Shown: piece by piece, positions 51,026-58,399 of the stretch | How the letters are laid out: each line of letters begins with the position of its first letter | Numbering within the stretch: position 1 is the first letter of the stretch | The notes under the pieces: generated by a model | The model's database searches: none | Seen by the model: only the letters and a program-made list of their open reading frames with translations | What the model was told of the DNA's origin: nothing | DNA from: Oscillospiraceae bacterium | Lineage (GTDB): Bacteria > Bacillota > Clostridia > Oscillospirales > Oscillospiraceae | DNA length: 64,000 bases | Assembly: GCA_022846095.1 (NCBI GenBank) | Contig: AP025583.1 | Location: 3,187,279-3,251,278 of the forward strand | Direction of reading: 5' to 3' | Made by a program: the position numbers and the translations under genes

Positions 51026-51607
51026 CTAGCTGTAGAGGCCCTTCCTGCCGTTGGGCGGGGTGGAGACCTGGATGATCCGGGCCGGCTGGGCCTCGGTGAA
51101 GAGGGCGTGCTCCCGCTCCGAGGCGAAGAACACCGAGTCCCCCTGGTGCAGCACGTACCGCTTCCCCTCAATCAGGAAGATCAGCGTGCCCTCCAGTACC
51201 GAGACGAACTCCTCCCCCTTCTCGCCGCGGATGACCTGCCGCTCGTTGGGCGTGTTGGGCGGCATGGTGACGAAGCTCACCTTCATGTTCTTGGCCGACT
51301 CCGCCGTAATGAGGTTGACCAGGATCCCGTCCTGCGTCACCTCCTGCTTTCCGCTCTCCTCCAGCAGGAATACCGGGGGATCCTCGCTGGTGTCCAGGAA
51401 GTGGATCAGCTCTACGTCGAAGAAATCCGCCAGCCGCTGCAGCGTGCTGATGGAGATGGAGTGCTTGTCGTTTTCCAGGCCGGAGAGATAGGAGTAGCTC
51501 ATCCCCGTCTCCTCGGCCAGCTGCTGCAGCGATATGTCCCGCATCTTCCTCAGCTGGCGCAGCTTTATCCCGATACTGACCTTGTTTTTTCCGGCTTGCT
51601 CTGCCAC
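51026..51607 (-). CDS. XRE-cupin transcriptional regulator
   Basis: This 193-residue protein has an N-terminal helix-turn-helix (I-K-L-R-Q-L-R-K ... S-L-Q-Q-L-A-E-E-T-G ... S-Y-L-S-G-L-E-N) and a C-terminal cupin with V-L-E-G-T-L-I-F and H-Q-G-D-S-V-F-F. XRE-cupin regulators often sense small metabolites and control nearby catabolic genes. It sits next to the amidohydrolase/molybdenum hydroxylase/carbamate kinase cluster but points away from it. A role in controlling that cluster is inferred. Confidence 0.9.
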   Translation of the reverse strand: MAEQAGKNKVSIGIKLRQLRKMRDISLQQLAEETGMSYSYLSGLENDKHSISISTLQRLADFFDVELIHFLDTSEDPPVFLLEESGKQEVTQDGILVNLITAESAKNMKVSFVTMPPNTPNERQVIRGEKGEEFVSVLEGTLIFLIEGKRYVLHQGDSVFFASEREHALFTEAQPARIIQVSTPPNGRKGLYS

Positions 51608-51652
51608 GTTGATTCCTCCGTCTATATACTGCCCCGTCGCGATATGTATGAT

Positions 51653-51681
51653 ATTTTATACCAGTGGTGGAAATTCGTCAA
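51653..51681 (-). promoter_or_regulatory. promoter of the XRE-cupin gene
   Basis: On the - strand, TTGACG (51676-51681) and TAAAAT (51653-51658) are separated by 17 bases, about 45 bases before the ATG. The spacing and sequence are a good housekeeping-sigma match. Confidence 0.7.
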
Positions 51682-51765
51682 CACAAATCGCGCTTACCAT
51701 TTCGCTGGCCCCCCGCGCCCCTGTGTGGTATGATATGCTATATCGTACTGCGGAGGGCTGGACGG

Positions 51766-52317
51766 ATGGGCTTTACCTATGAGATTGTGATTTTGGGCGC
51801 GGCGGCGGAGACCGCCGCATTTTTCCTGGAGGCCGTGGCGCGCGCCGCCGCTCTGCGGGGGCTGGAGGCCCTGGCCGGGCCGGGAGAGGCCCAGGGCCGC
51901 ACCCTGCTGCTCCACGAGCCGGGGGACATTTGCCGCCCCGCCGGCGCGGCCAGGCTGGCGGTGGCGGTGGGCCCGGTGGCGGCCCGGGCCTGCCCCGCCC
52001 GCCTGGGCCCGGAGGGCGCCTACCTGCTCTGCGTGGCCACCCAGGCGGAGCTGCCCCTTCTGCTGGACGCGCAGCAGGCGCTGGAGGCCTCCGGACACAA
52101 AGGAAAGGTGCTGCCTCCGGCCCCCTGCGGGGCGGCAGCACCTTTCCTTCTGGGGGGCGCCATGTCCGCGCTGCGCGCGGCGGATCTGTTTGCGGTGGAG
52201 GAGCTGGCCGAGGCCGTGGCCCGCTGCGACGCCCATAACGCGGCGCGGAATCTGGAGTTGCTGGAGCAGGGCCTCTGCGCGCCCGGCGCGCACCGCTGCC
52301 GGGCCGGGCGGGACTAG
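51766..52317 (+). CDS. degenerate 2-oxoacid:ferredoxin oxidoreductase gamma-like protein
   Basis: This 183-residue protein runs from ATG 51766, with GGAGGG 8 bases upstream. Its fold pattern follows the gamma/IorB-type domain: an opening strand and loop (I-V-I-L-G-A-A-A-E-T), a central L-L-C-V strand, then F-L-L-G-G-A and a helical tail (H-N-A-A-R-N-L-E-L-L-E-Q-G). The usual Gly-rich G-x-G-G-Q-G loop is replaced by G-A-A-A-E-T, so cofactor or TPP-subunit contact is probably lost. It stands alone on the + strand, with its stop overlapping the carbamate kinase stop by 4 bases. It may be a regulatory or scaffold homologue, or a decaying gene. Confidence 0.55.
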   Translation: MGFTYEIVILGAAAETAAFFLEAVARAAALRGLEALAGPGEAQGRTLLLHEPGDICRPAGAARLAVAVGPVAARACPARLGPEGAYLLCVATQAELPLLLDAQQALEASGHKGKVLPPAPCGAAAPFLLGGAMSALRAADLFAVEELAEAVARCDAHNAARNLELLEQGLCAPGAHRCRAGRD

Positions 52318-53255
52318 CCCTCTATCCGGGTGCCAGTCTCGCCGTTGATGCCGGCCTTGGCCTTCTCCAGCAGGGTGATGAGGGAGGTGCGGCCGGGGCC
52401 GGACTCGGCGAATTGCACCGCGGCCTGGACCTTGGGCAGCATGGAGCCGGGGGCGAAATGCCCCTCGCCCATGTACTTGCGGGCCTCGTCGGGGGTGAGG
52501 GAGTCCAGCCACTGCTCGTCGGGCTTGCCGAAGTTGATTGCCACCTTCTCCACGGCGGTGAGGATGATGAGGGAGTCGGCGTTCAGCTGCTGGGCCAGCA
52601 CGGCGGAGGCGAAGTCCTTGTCGATGACGGCGGCCGCCCCCTTCAGGCCGTGGCCCCCGGTGGAGACCACGGGGATGCCGCCGCCGCCGCAGGCCACCAC
52701 CACCAGCCCCGCGTCCACCATGGTGCGGATGGAGGAGATCTCCACGATGGACTGGGGCCTGGGGGAGGCCACCACGCGCCGGTAGCCCCGGCCCGCGTCC
52801 TCCACCACGGTGTAGCCCCGCTCGGAGGCCAGGGTCTCGGCCTCCTCTTTGTCCATAAACGCGCCGATGGGCTTGGTGGGCTTCTGGAAGGCGGGGTCGG
52901 CGGGGTCCACCTGCACCTGGGTGAGCACGGTGGCCACGCCCTTTTCGATGCCCCGGTTCAAAAGCTCCTCCCGCAGGGCGTTTTGGAGGTCGTAGCCGAT
53001 ATAGCCCTGGCTCATGGCCACGCAGACCGAGAGGGGGCAGGGGATGTACTTCTCGGGGTCGGAGCGGGTGAGCTCGGTCATGGCGTTTTGGATCATGCCC
53101 ACCTGGGGGCCGTTTCCGTGGGCGACGACCACCTCGTGGCCCTCCTGGATCAGGTCCACAATGGCGGCGGCGGTCTGGCGGACCGCGATGGCCTGCTCGG
53201 GCAGGTTGCTGCCCAGGGCGTTGCCGCCCAGAGCGATGACAATGCGTTTACCCAT
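52314..53255 (-). CDS. arcC: carbamate kinase
   Basis: This 313-residue amino-acid kinase-fold enzyme is of normal length for carbamate kinases. Signatures are I-A-L-G-G-N-A-L-G, A-H-G-N-G-P-Q-V-G, C-G-G-G-G-I-P-V and the C-terminal F-A-P-G-S-M-L-P-K-V. It makes ATP from carbamoyl phosphate and ADP in fermentation of arginine, agmatine, purines or allantoin. No carbamoyltransferase is in the window. The gene ends the - strand cluster, 44 bases after the iron-sulfur subunit. Confidence 0.93.
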   Translation of the reverse strand: MGKRIVIALGGNALGSNLPEQAIAVRQTAAAIVDLIQEGHEVVVAHGNGPQVGMIQNAMTELTRSDPEKYIPCPLSVCVAMSQGYIGYDLQNALREELLNRGIEKGVATVLTQVQVDPADPAFQKPTKPIGAFMDKEEAETLASERGYTVVEDAGRGYRRVVASPRPQSIVEISSIRTMVDAGLVVVACGGGGIPVVSTGGHGLKGAAAVIDKDFASAVLAQQLNADSLIILTAVEKVAINFGKPDEQWLDSLTPDEARKYMGEGHFAPGSMLPKVQAAVQFAESGPGRTSLITLLEKAKAGINGETGTRIEG

Positions 53256-53299
53256 AATGTTGTATCACCTTTCCTGCGCTGCGCCGGATGGGGGCGGGC

Positions 53300-53767
53300 C
53301 TACGACCCGTCCGCCACGGCCTGAATGGCCTCCACCACCTGGTGGTAGCCCGTGCAGCGGCACAGATTTCCAGAGATTCCGACGCGGATCTCCGCCTCGG
53401 TGGGATGGGGGTTGTGGTCCAGCAGGGATTTGGCGCTCAGCAGCAGCCCCGGCGTGCAGTAGCCGCACTGGACCGCGCCGTGGTCGATGAAGGCCTGCTG
53501 GAGCGGGTGGAGCTTCTCGTCCCGCATCAGCCCCTCAACGGTGAGGATCTCCCGGCCCTCCAGGGCGGGGGCCAGCATCAGGCAGCTGTTGACCGAGGCT
53601 CCGTCCACGATGACCGTGCACGCGCCGCACTCGCCCACGCCGCAGCCCTCCTTCACGCTGGTGTACTTCAAATCCTCCCGCAGCACCTTGAGCAGGGTGT
53701 CGTAGGGGTTGACCTGCACGGCCACGGCCTCGCCGTTCACCGTCATATGTACCGTAATCTTCTCCAT
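53300..53767 (-). CDS. molybdenum hydroxylase 2Fe-2S subunit, set 2
   Basis: This 155-residue protein has the two expected clusters: plant-type ligands in C-G-V-G-E-C-G-A-C plus a downstream Cys, and the helical domain with C-G-Y-C and C-R-C-T-G-Y. It is the third gene of set 2, starting 3 bases after the FAD subunit. Confidence 0.93.
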   Translation of the reverse strand: MEKITVHMTVNGEAVAVQVNPYDTLLKVLREDLKYTSVKEGCGVGECGACTVIVDGASVNSCLMLAPALEGREILTVEGLMRDEKLHPLQQAFIDHGAVQCGYCTPGLLLSAKSLLDHNPHPTEAEIRVGISGNLCRCTGYHQVVEAIQAVADGS

Positions 53768-53770
53768 ATC

Positions 53771-54634
53771 CTATCCCTCCAGCGCCTGCGCCAGGGCGCG
53801 GCTTACCAGGGTCTCCAGCACCGGCTGCTTGTACTCGGTGGACCAGCGCACGCCCGTGGCCTCCACCATGGCCCGGCCCGCCTCTGCCCCGGCCGCCGCA
53901 AACAGCTCCGGGGTGGGCACGGCGCCTGTGAGCAGCGCCTCGGCGCTGTCCACCCGGCGGGTGGTGGGGAAAGCGGCGCCCACGGCGATACGGGCGGCCT
54001 TTACGGCCTCCCCCTCCCGCTCCAGCACCACCGCCACGTTGAGCCGGGCGATGGACATGGCCTTCCTCCGGCCCAGCTTCACGAAGGCGCAGGCGGTGCT
54101 GGGGTCCAGGGCGCGGAAGCTCAGGTGGGTGAGGATCTCCCCCGCCCCCAGGTTCGTCCGCTCGTTCCCGGCCAGGAGATCGGCCACGGCCGCCTCGCGC
54201 GTGCCCTCCGGCCCCGTGATATGGGCCGCGGCGTCCAGAGCCACCAGGGCGGTGACCGGGTCGGCGGAGAGGGAGGCGTTGCACAGGTTGCCCCCCACGG
54301 TGCCCAGGTTCCTGGTCTGGGGCCCGCCCACCTTGCCGCAGGCGCAGGCCAGCAGCGGCGCGGCGGCGCGCAGCAGCGGGGAGGCCGCCGCCTCGGCGTG
54401 GGTGGTCAGCGCGCCCACAATGACCTCGCCGCCCTCCGCCCGGATGCCCCGCAGCTCGTCCAGGCCGCCGATGTCCACCACATACTCCAGGCCGCCCACC
54501 CGGCGGCTTCCGGCGCGGATCTGCACCATCAGGTCGGTGCCCCCCGCCAGCACCCGGGCCGTCCCGGGGTGCCCGGCCAGGAAGGCCGCGGCCCCGTCCA
54601 GCGAGGCGGGCTTCACATACTCAAAGCGCATCAT
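53771..54634 (-). CDS. molybdenum hydroxylase FAD subunit, set 2
   Basis: This 287-residue protein carries both FAD motifs, A-G-G-T-D-L near residue 31 and T-V-G-G-N-L-C-N-A near residue 110, with a complete C-terminal domain. Its ATG overlaps the large-subunit stop by 4 bases. It is closer to classical xanthine dehydrogenase FAD subunits in length than the set 1 counterpart. Confidence 0.92.
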   Translation of the reverse strand: MMRFEYVKPASLDGAAAFLAGHPGTARVLAGGTDLMVQIRAGSRRVGGLEYVVDIGGLDELRGIRAEGGEVIVGALTTHAEAAASPLLRAAAPLLACACGKVGGPQTRNLGTVGGNLCNASLSADPVTALVALDAAAHITGPEGTREAAVADLLAGNERTNLGAGEILTHLSFRALDPSTACAFVKLGRRKAMSIARLNVAVVLEREGEAVKAARIAVGAAFPTTRRVDSAEALLTGAVPTPELFAAAGAEAGRAMVEATGVRWSTEYKQPVLETLVSRALAQALEG

Positions 54635-56940
54635 ACCCGTTCACCCTCCCGCAAGAGATGCTTATGCAGCGCCATCCGCTCCAGATCCGCGGGCAGCGAG
54701 CGCACGCGGTCCCCGGTGGCGTTGTAGATCGCGTTGGCCACGGCGGCGGCCACCGCCTCGGTGGCGGGCTCGCCCAGGCTCTTGGCTCCGAAGGTGCCCG
54801 CCGGGTCGTCGCACTCGAAGAGCAGGGGCATGACCTGGGGTACGTCCAGGGCGGTGGGGATGAGGTAGGTGTTCAGGTTCTTGTTTCTCAGGATGCCCTT
54901 GCGGATGTCCAGCTCCTCCAGCACCGCGAAGCCCACGCCCATGGCCACGCCGCCGTTGATCTGGCCCACGGCCATTTTGGGGTTGACCACGGTGCCCACG
55001 TCGTGCCCGGACCAGACCTTCTCCACGGTGACCTGGCCGGTGCCGGTGTCCACGGCCACCTCGGCCGCCACGGCGGTGTAGGTGTAAGACGGGAAGGCCT
55101 TACCCCCGCCGCCCTGCTCGAAGCTGTAGCCCAAATCGGCCGGGCGGTTCCAGCAGTAGACGGTGGACTGGTGGCCCGTCCAGTAGTGGGCGGCGCACAC
55201 CGCGTCGAAGGGGATTTTGGCGTCGGGCACGCCCTTTATCACGAAGAAGCCGTCCACCAGGTCGATCTGCTCCGCCGGGCAGTGGAACATCAGCTCGGCC
55301 GCGGTGTCGATCATATGGCCCTTGAGCTCCTCCGCCGCCCGCTTCAGGGAGATGGAGCCGATGGCGGTGGCCCGGGAGGCGGCGGTGATGCCGCCGTCGG
55401 AGATGGTGTTGGTGTCCACGCCGATAAAGGTGATCTTCTCGGGCGGGATGGTCAGCACCTCGGCCACGATCTGGGTAAAGGTGGTCTTGAGGCCCTGGCC
55501 GTTCTCCACCAGGCCCGAGTTGATGGTCACGGAGCCGTCGTCGTGGCTCTCCACGATGCAGCCCGACGCGTCGGCGGACTCCGCCCCCAGGCCGCAGCCC
55601 CGGTAGCAGATGGCCAGGCCGATGCCCTTCCGGATCTCCCCGTCCTGCCCGGCCCAGGCCGCCCGCTTGGCGTAGTAATCACTCTCCCGCAGGACGGCGT
55701 CCACCACCTCGTCCAGGATGACCTCCGCGTCCAGCACCTGGCCGGTGGGGGTGGTGCCCCCCTGCCGGAGCATATTGCGCTTTTTGAACTCCACCTCGTC
55801 CATGCCCAGCGCCTCGGCCACCTCTTCCATAAGCTGCTCCTGGGCAAAGATGATCTGGGGGGAGCTGTACCCCCGCATGGCCCCGGCGGTGACCGTGTTG
55901 GTGAGCACGCCGAACACGTCCACGTGGACGTTGGGGATCTCGTACACCCCGGCCGCGTGGACCGAGGCGCGGAAGTTCATGAACTGGTGCATGCTGTAGG
56001 CGCCGCAGTTCTCCGCGATCTCGCACTTGAGCGCCTGGAGCGTCCCGTCCCGGTTGACGCCCACCTTGTAGCGCAGGCGCATGGGGTGGCGCTTGGTGGA
56101 GCCGATGATGGACTCCTCCCGGGTGACCACCATCTTTACCGGGCGGAAGGTCTTGCGGGCCAGCAGGGCGGCCCGGCAGGCCACCTGGCCCAGCAGCTCC
56201 TCCTTGCCGCCGAAGCTGCCCCCCAGCACCTGCTGCACCACCCGCACCTTGCCCCGCTGGAGGCCCAGGCAGTCGGCGATCCAGTGGCGGGTGAAGAAGG
56301 GGTTGACGCAGGAGGCGTACACCGTCATCTCGGTGGCCCCGGTGTCGGGCACGGCCACCACCGCCTCGGGCTCCATGTAGGCGTGCTCCACCGGCGGGGT
56401 GCGGTACTCCCGCTCCAGCACCAGGTCGCACCGGGCGAAGGCGGCCTCCACGTCCCCCTTGCGCACCTTGAAGCTGCCGGGGGTGTGGATGTTGTCCGGG
56501 TACTCGTCCCGCACCGCGTGGGCCCCGGGGGCCATGGCCTCCTCGATGGTGAACACGGCGGCCTGGGGCTCATACTCCACCTCGATGGCCGCCAGGGCGT
56601 CGTCCACCGCCTCGCGGGTCTCGGCGGCCACCACGGCCACCGCGTCCCCCTGGAAGCGGATGGTGCCGGTGAGGTAGGGGTAGGTGCCCCAGCTGATCTG
56701 GTTGGGCAGGTCCGCGAAGGTAATGACGGCCTTCACCCCCGGCACCGCGCGGGCGCGGGCCACGTCGATCCGCGTGACCTTGGCGCTGGCGTAGGGGCTG
56801 TAGAGCGTCCCGCCGAAGAGCATATTGGCAAACTCCAAATCCCCGCTGTAGCGCGCCCGTCCGGTCACCTTATCGTAGGCGTCCACCCGGTTGATGGACT
56901 TGTTGAGGTATTTGAACTCTTTTTGGCCCATTATAGGCAT
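54631..56940 (-). CDS. molybdenum hydroxylase large subunit, set 2 (xanthine dehydrogenase family)
   Basis: This 769-residue protein runs from ATG 56940, which is well spaced from AGAGG; a GTG six bases upstream is the alternative. Domain order is hammerhead (D-K-V-T-G-R-A-R-Y-S-G-D), molybdopterin domain with G-G-S-F-G-G-K-E-E and A-M-R-G-Y-S-S-P-Q, and the active-site Glu in G-A-K-S-L-G-E-P-A. The likely reaction is hydroxylation of an N-heterocycle such as a purine. Substrate choice between hypoxanthine/xanthine and other heterocycles is not resolved. A dyad-rich operator precedes it, so it may have its own promoter within the larger cluster. Confidence 0.9.
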   Translation of the reverse strand: MPIMGQKEFKYLNKSINRVDAYDKVTGRARYSGDLEFANMLFGGTLYSPYASAKVTRIDVARARAVPGVKAVITFADLPNQISWGTYPYLTGTIRFQGDAVAVVAAETREAVDDALAAIEVEYEPQAAVFTIEEAMAPGAHAVRDEYPDNIHTPGSFKVRKGDVEAAFARCDLVLEREYRTPPVEHAYMEPEAVVAVPDTGATEMTVYASCVNPFFTRHWIADCLGLQRGKVRVVQQVLGGSFGGKEELLGQVACRAALLARKTFRPVKMVVTREESIIGSTKRHPMRLRYKVGVNRDGTLQALKCEIAENCGAYSMHQFMNFRASVHAAGVYEIPNVHVDVFGVLTNTVTAGAMRGYSSPQIIFAQEQLMEEVAEALGMDEVEFKKRNMLRQGGTTPTGQVLDAEVILDEVVDAVLRESDYYAKRAAWAGQDGEIRKGIGLAICYRGCGLGAESADASGCIVESHDDGSVTINSGLVENGQGLKTTFTQIVAEVLTIPPEKITFIGVDTNTISDGGITAASRATAIGSISLKRAAEELKGHMIDTAAELMFHCPAEQIDLVDGFFVIKGVPDAKIPFDAVCAAHYWTGHQSTVYCWNRPADLGYSFEQGGGGKAFPSYTYTAVAAEVAVDTGTGQVTVEKVWSGHDVGTVVNPKMAVGQINGGVAMGVGFAVLEELDIRKGILRNKNLNTYLIPTALDVPQVMPLLFECDDPAGTFGAKSLGEPATEAVAAAVANAIYNATGDRVRSLPADLERMALHKHLLREGERV

Positions 56941-56963
56941 GACCACACCTCTTTTCTGGAGCG

Positions 56964-57000
56964 TTTCTGAGCATAGTTTGACTATTTTCAGAAATGCTCA
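56964..57000 (-). promoter_or_regulatory. nested dyad, probable operator before set 2 hydroxylase
   Basis: TTTCTGA (56964-56970) pairs with TCAGAAA (56988-56994); inside it ATAG (56973-56976) pairs with CTAT (56982-56985). The outer TGAGCAT/ATGCTCA arms (56968-56974, 56994-57000) overlap the first. No U-run follows on the - strand, so an operator is more likely than a terminator. A G+C-rich stem (57019-57026 with 57040-57047) lies just upstream and also lacks a U-run. Confidence 0.5.
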
Positions 57001-57076
57001 TAGAGGACCCAATCCAGCCCGCCCCGCCCCGGCCTGGGACGGGGCGGACTGTGTTCTGCGCTCCCCGCGCTTGGAC

Positions 57077-57757
57077 TTACAGCAGGACCCTGGCGTCCAC
57101 CGTCAACACGCCCTTGCTGTACACGAACAGGGGATTGATGTCCAGTTCCTTGATTTCAGGGTTCTCCTCCACCATCCTGGCCACGTCCAGAATGAGCTGG
57201 GCCAGGGCGTCCACGTCCATGGGCGCCCGGCCCCGGGCGCCGCTGAGCAGCGCGTAGCCCTTCGTCTCCCGCAGCATGCGCAGCACCTCCGCCTTGTCCA
57301 GCGGAAGCACCCGGAAGGCCACGTCCTTTAAAAGCTCCACGAAGATGCCGCCCAGGCCGAACATAAACGCCGGGCCGAAGGAGGCGTCCTGGGTCATGCC
57401 CACAATGCACTCCAGGCCGCTCTCGGCCTGGGCGGCCACCAGGACGCCGTGGATGTCGGCCCCGGGGGCGCGCTCCGCCACACTCTCGCGGATGCGGTCG
57501 TAGGCCGCCCCGGCCTCTCCGGCGCTTTTCACGCCCACCACCACGCCGCCCACGTCGGACTTGTGGATAATGTCCGGGGAGACTACCTTGAGCACCACGG
57601 GGAAGTCGATCTCCCCCGCCGCGGCCTCCGCCTCCGCCCGGCTTTTGGCCAGGGCGAAGCGGGGGACCGGGATGCCGTACTGTGCAAAAAGCTCCATGGC
57701 CTCGTACTCCAGGAGGCTGCGGTGCTCCTCCCTGGCCCTGGAAATAAGCTGATTCAT
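57077..57757 (-). CDS. ADP-forming acyl-CoA synthetase, beta subunit
   Basis: This 226-residue ATP-grasp protein belongs to the beta subunit family of ADP-forming acetyl/acyl-CoA synthetases. Visible parts are F-A-Q-Y-G-I-P-V, the nucleotide-binding V-V-L-K-V-V-S-P-D-I-I-H-K-S-D-V-G-G, G-L-E-C-I-V-G-M and the closing E-L-D-I-N-P-L. With the alpha subunit (60383) it converts acyl-CoA + ADP + Pi to acid + CoA + ATP. The two subunits flank iorAB, which implies that the acyl-CoA comes from that oxidoreductase. Confidence 0.9.
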   Translation of the reverse strand: MNQLISRAREEHRSLLEYEAMELFAQYGIPVPRFALAKSRAEAEAAAGEIDFPVVLKVVSPDIIHKSDVGGVVVGVKSAGEAGAAYDRIRESVAERAPGADIHGVLVAAQAESGLECIVGMTQDASFGPAFMFGLGGIFVELLKDVAFRVLPLDKAEVLRMLRETKGYALLSGARGRAPMDVDALAQLILDVARMVEENPEIKELDINPLFVYSKGVLTVDARVLL

Positions 57758-57775
57758 TGCCTTACCCCCCTGCCG

Positions 57776-58396
57776 TTATGATTGGCAAGCCTCCTGGTAG
57801 GCCTTCTTCCCCAGCGCAAAGGCGTTGAGGTTGACCTCCAGCAGCTTGGCGGGCACGCGGTTTTTGATGGCCTCCAGCATGGTATCCTCGCCGTAGGGCA
57901 GCGCGCCGGAGGCGGTGAGGGCCCCCAGCATGACCACGCTCAGCGCCTTGGCGCTGCCGGCCTCGGCCGCAAGCTGGCTGCCGTCGAAGGCCACCACGGC
58001 CCGGCCGATTTTGCCCAGGGCCCCGGTGATGGCCTCCATCTCCGGGTACTCCACCGCGCCGATCTTCACGTCCACCGGCTGCTGGGGCACGGTGTTGAGG
58101 ATCGCCACACCGCCGGGGGCCAGATAGGGCACGCCCACGCGCAGGCCCTCCAGGGGCTCCAGCGCCAGGATCACGTCGGCCCGGCCCTGGCCCACCAGGG
58201 GGCCCTCCACGTCCGCGCCGATGCGCACGTGGGAGGCCACCGCGCCGCCCCGCTGGGCCGCGCCGAAGGTCTCGCCCACCCGGACGTTGAGGCGCTCGCC
58301 GTCCTTCTTGGACAGAATGGCCGCCTCCGCGATGATGTGCGAGGCCAGGATGCTGCCCTGGCCGCCCACGCCGGCCACAATCAAGTTCGTCTCCAT
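57776..58396 (-). CDS. iorB: indolepyruvate ferredoxin oxidoreductase beta subunit
   Basis: This 206-residue protein has the IorB/POR-gamma domain, with G-V-G-G-Q-G-S-I near the start (the loop that the protein at 51766 has lost) and Q-R-G-G-A-V-A-S-H. A GGAGG site precedes the ATG, and the gene starts 3 bases after iorA ends. With IorA it oxidises aryl pyruvates to aryl-acetyl-CoA and CO2, reducing ferredoxin. Confidence 0.92.
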   Translation of the reverse strand: METNLIVAGVGGQGSILASHIIAEAAILSKKDGERLNVRVGETFGAAQRGGAVASHVRIGADVEGPLVGQGRADVILALEPLEGLRVGVPYLAPGGVAILNTVPQQPVDVKIGAVEYPEMEAITGALGKIGRAVVAFDGSQLAAEAGSAKALSVVMLGALTASGALPYGEDTMLEAIKNRVPAKLLEVNLNAFALGKKAYQEACQS

Positions 58397-58399
58397 GGT

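Noticed and set aside
54658-56970. A 770-codon open frame on the + strand
   Set aside because: It is antisense to the second molybdenum hydroxylase large subunit and has no domain signature.
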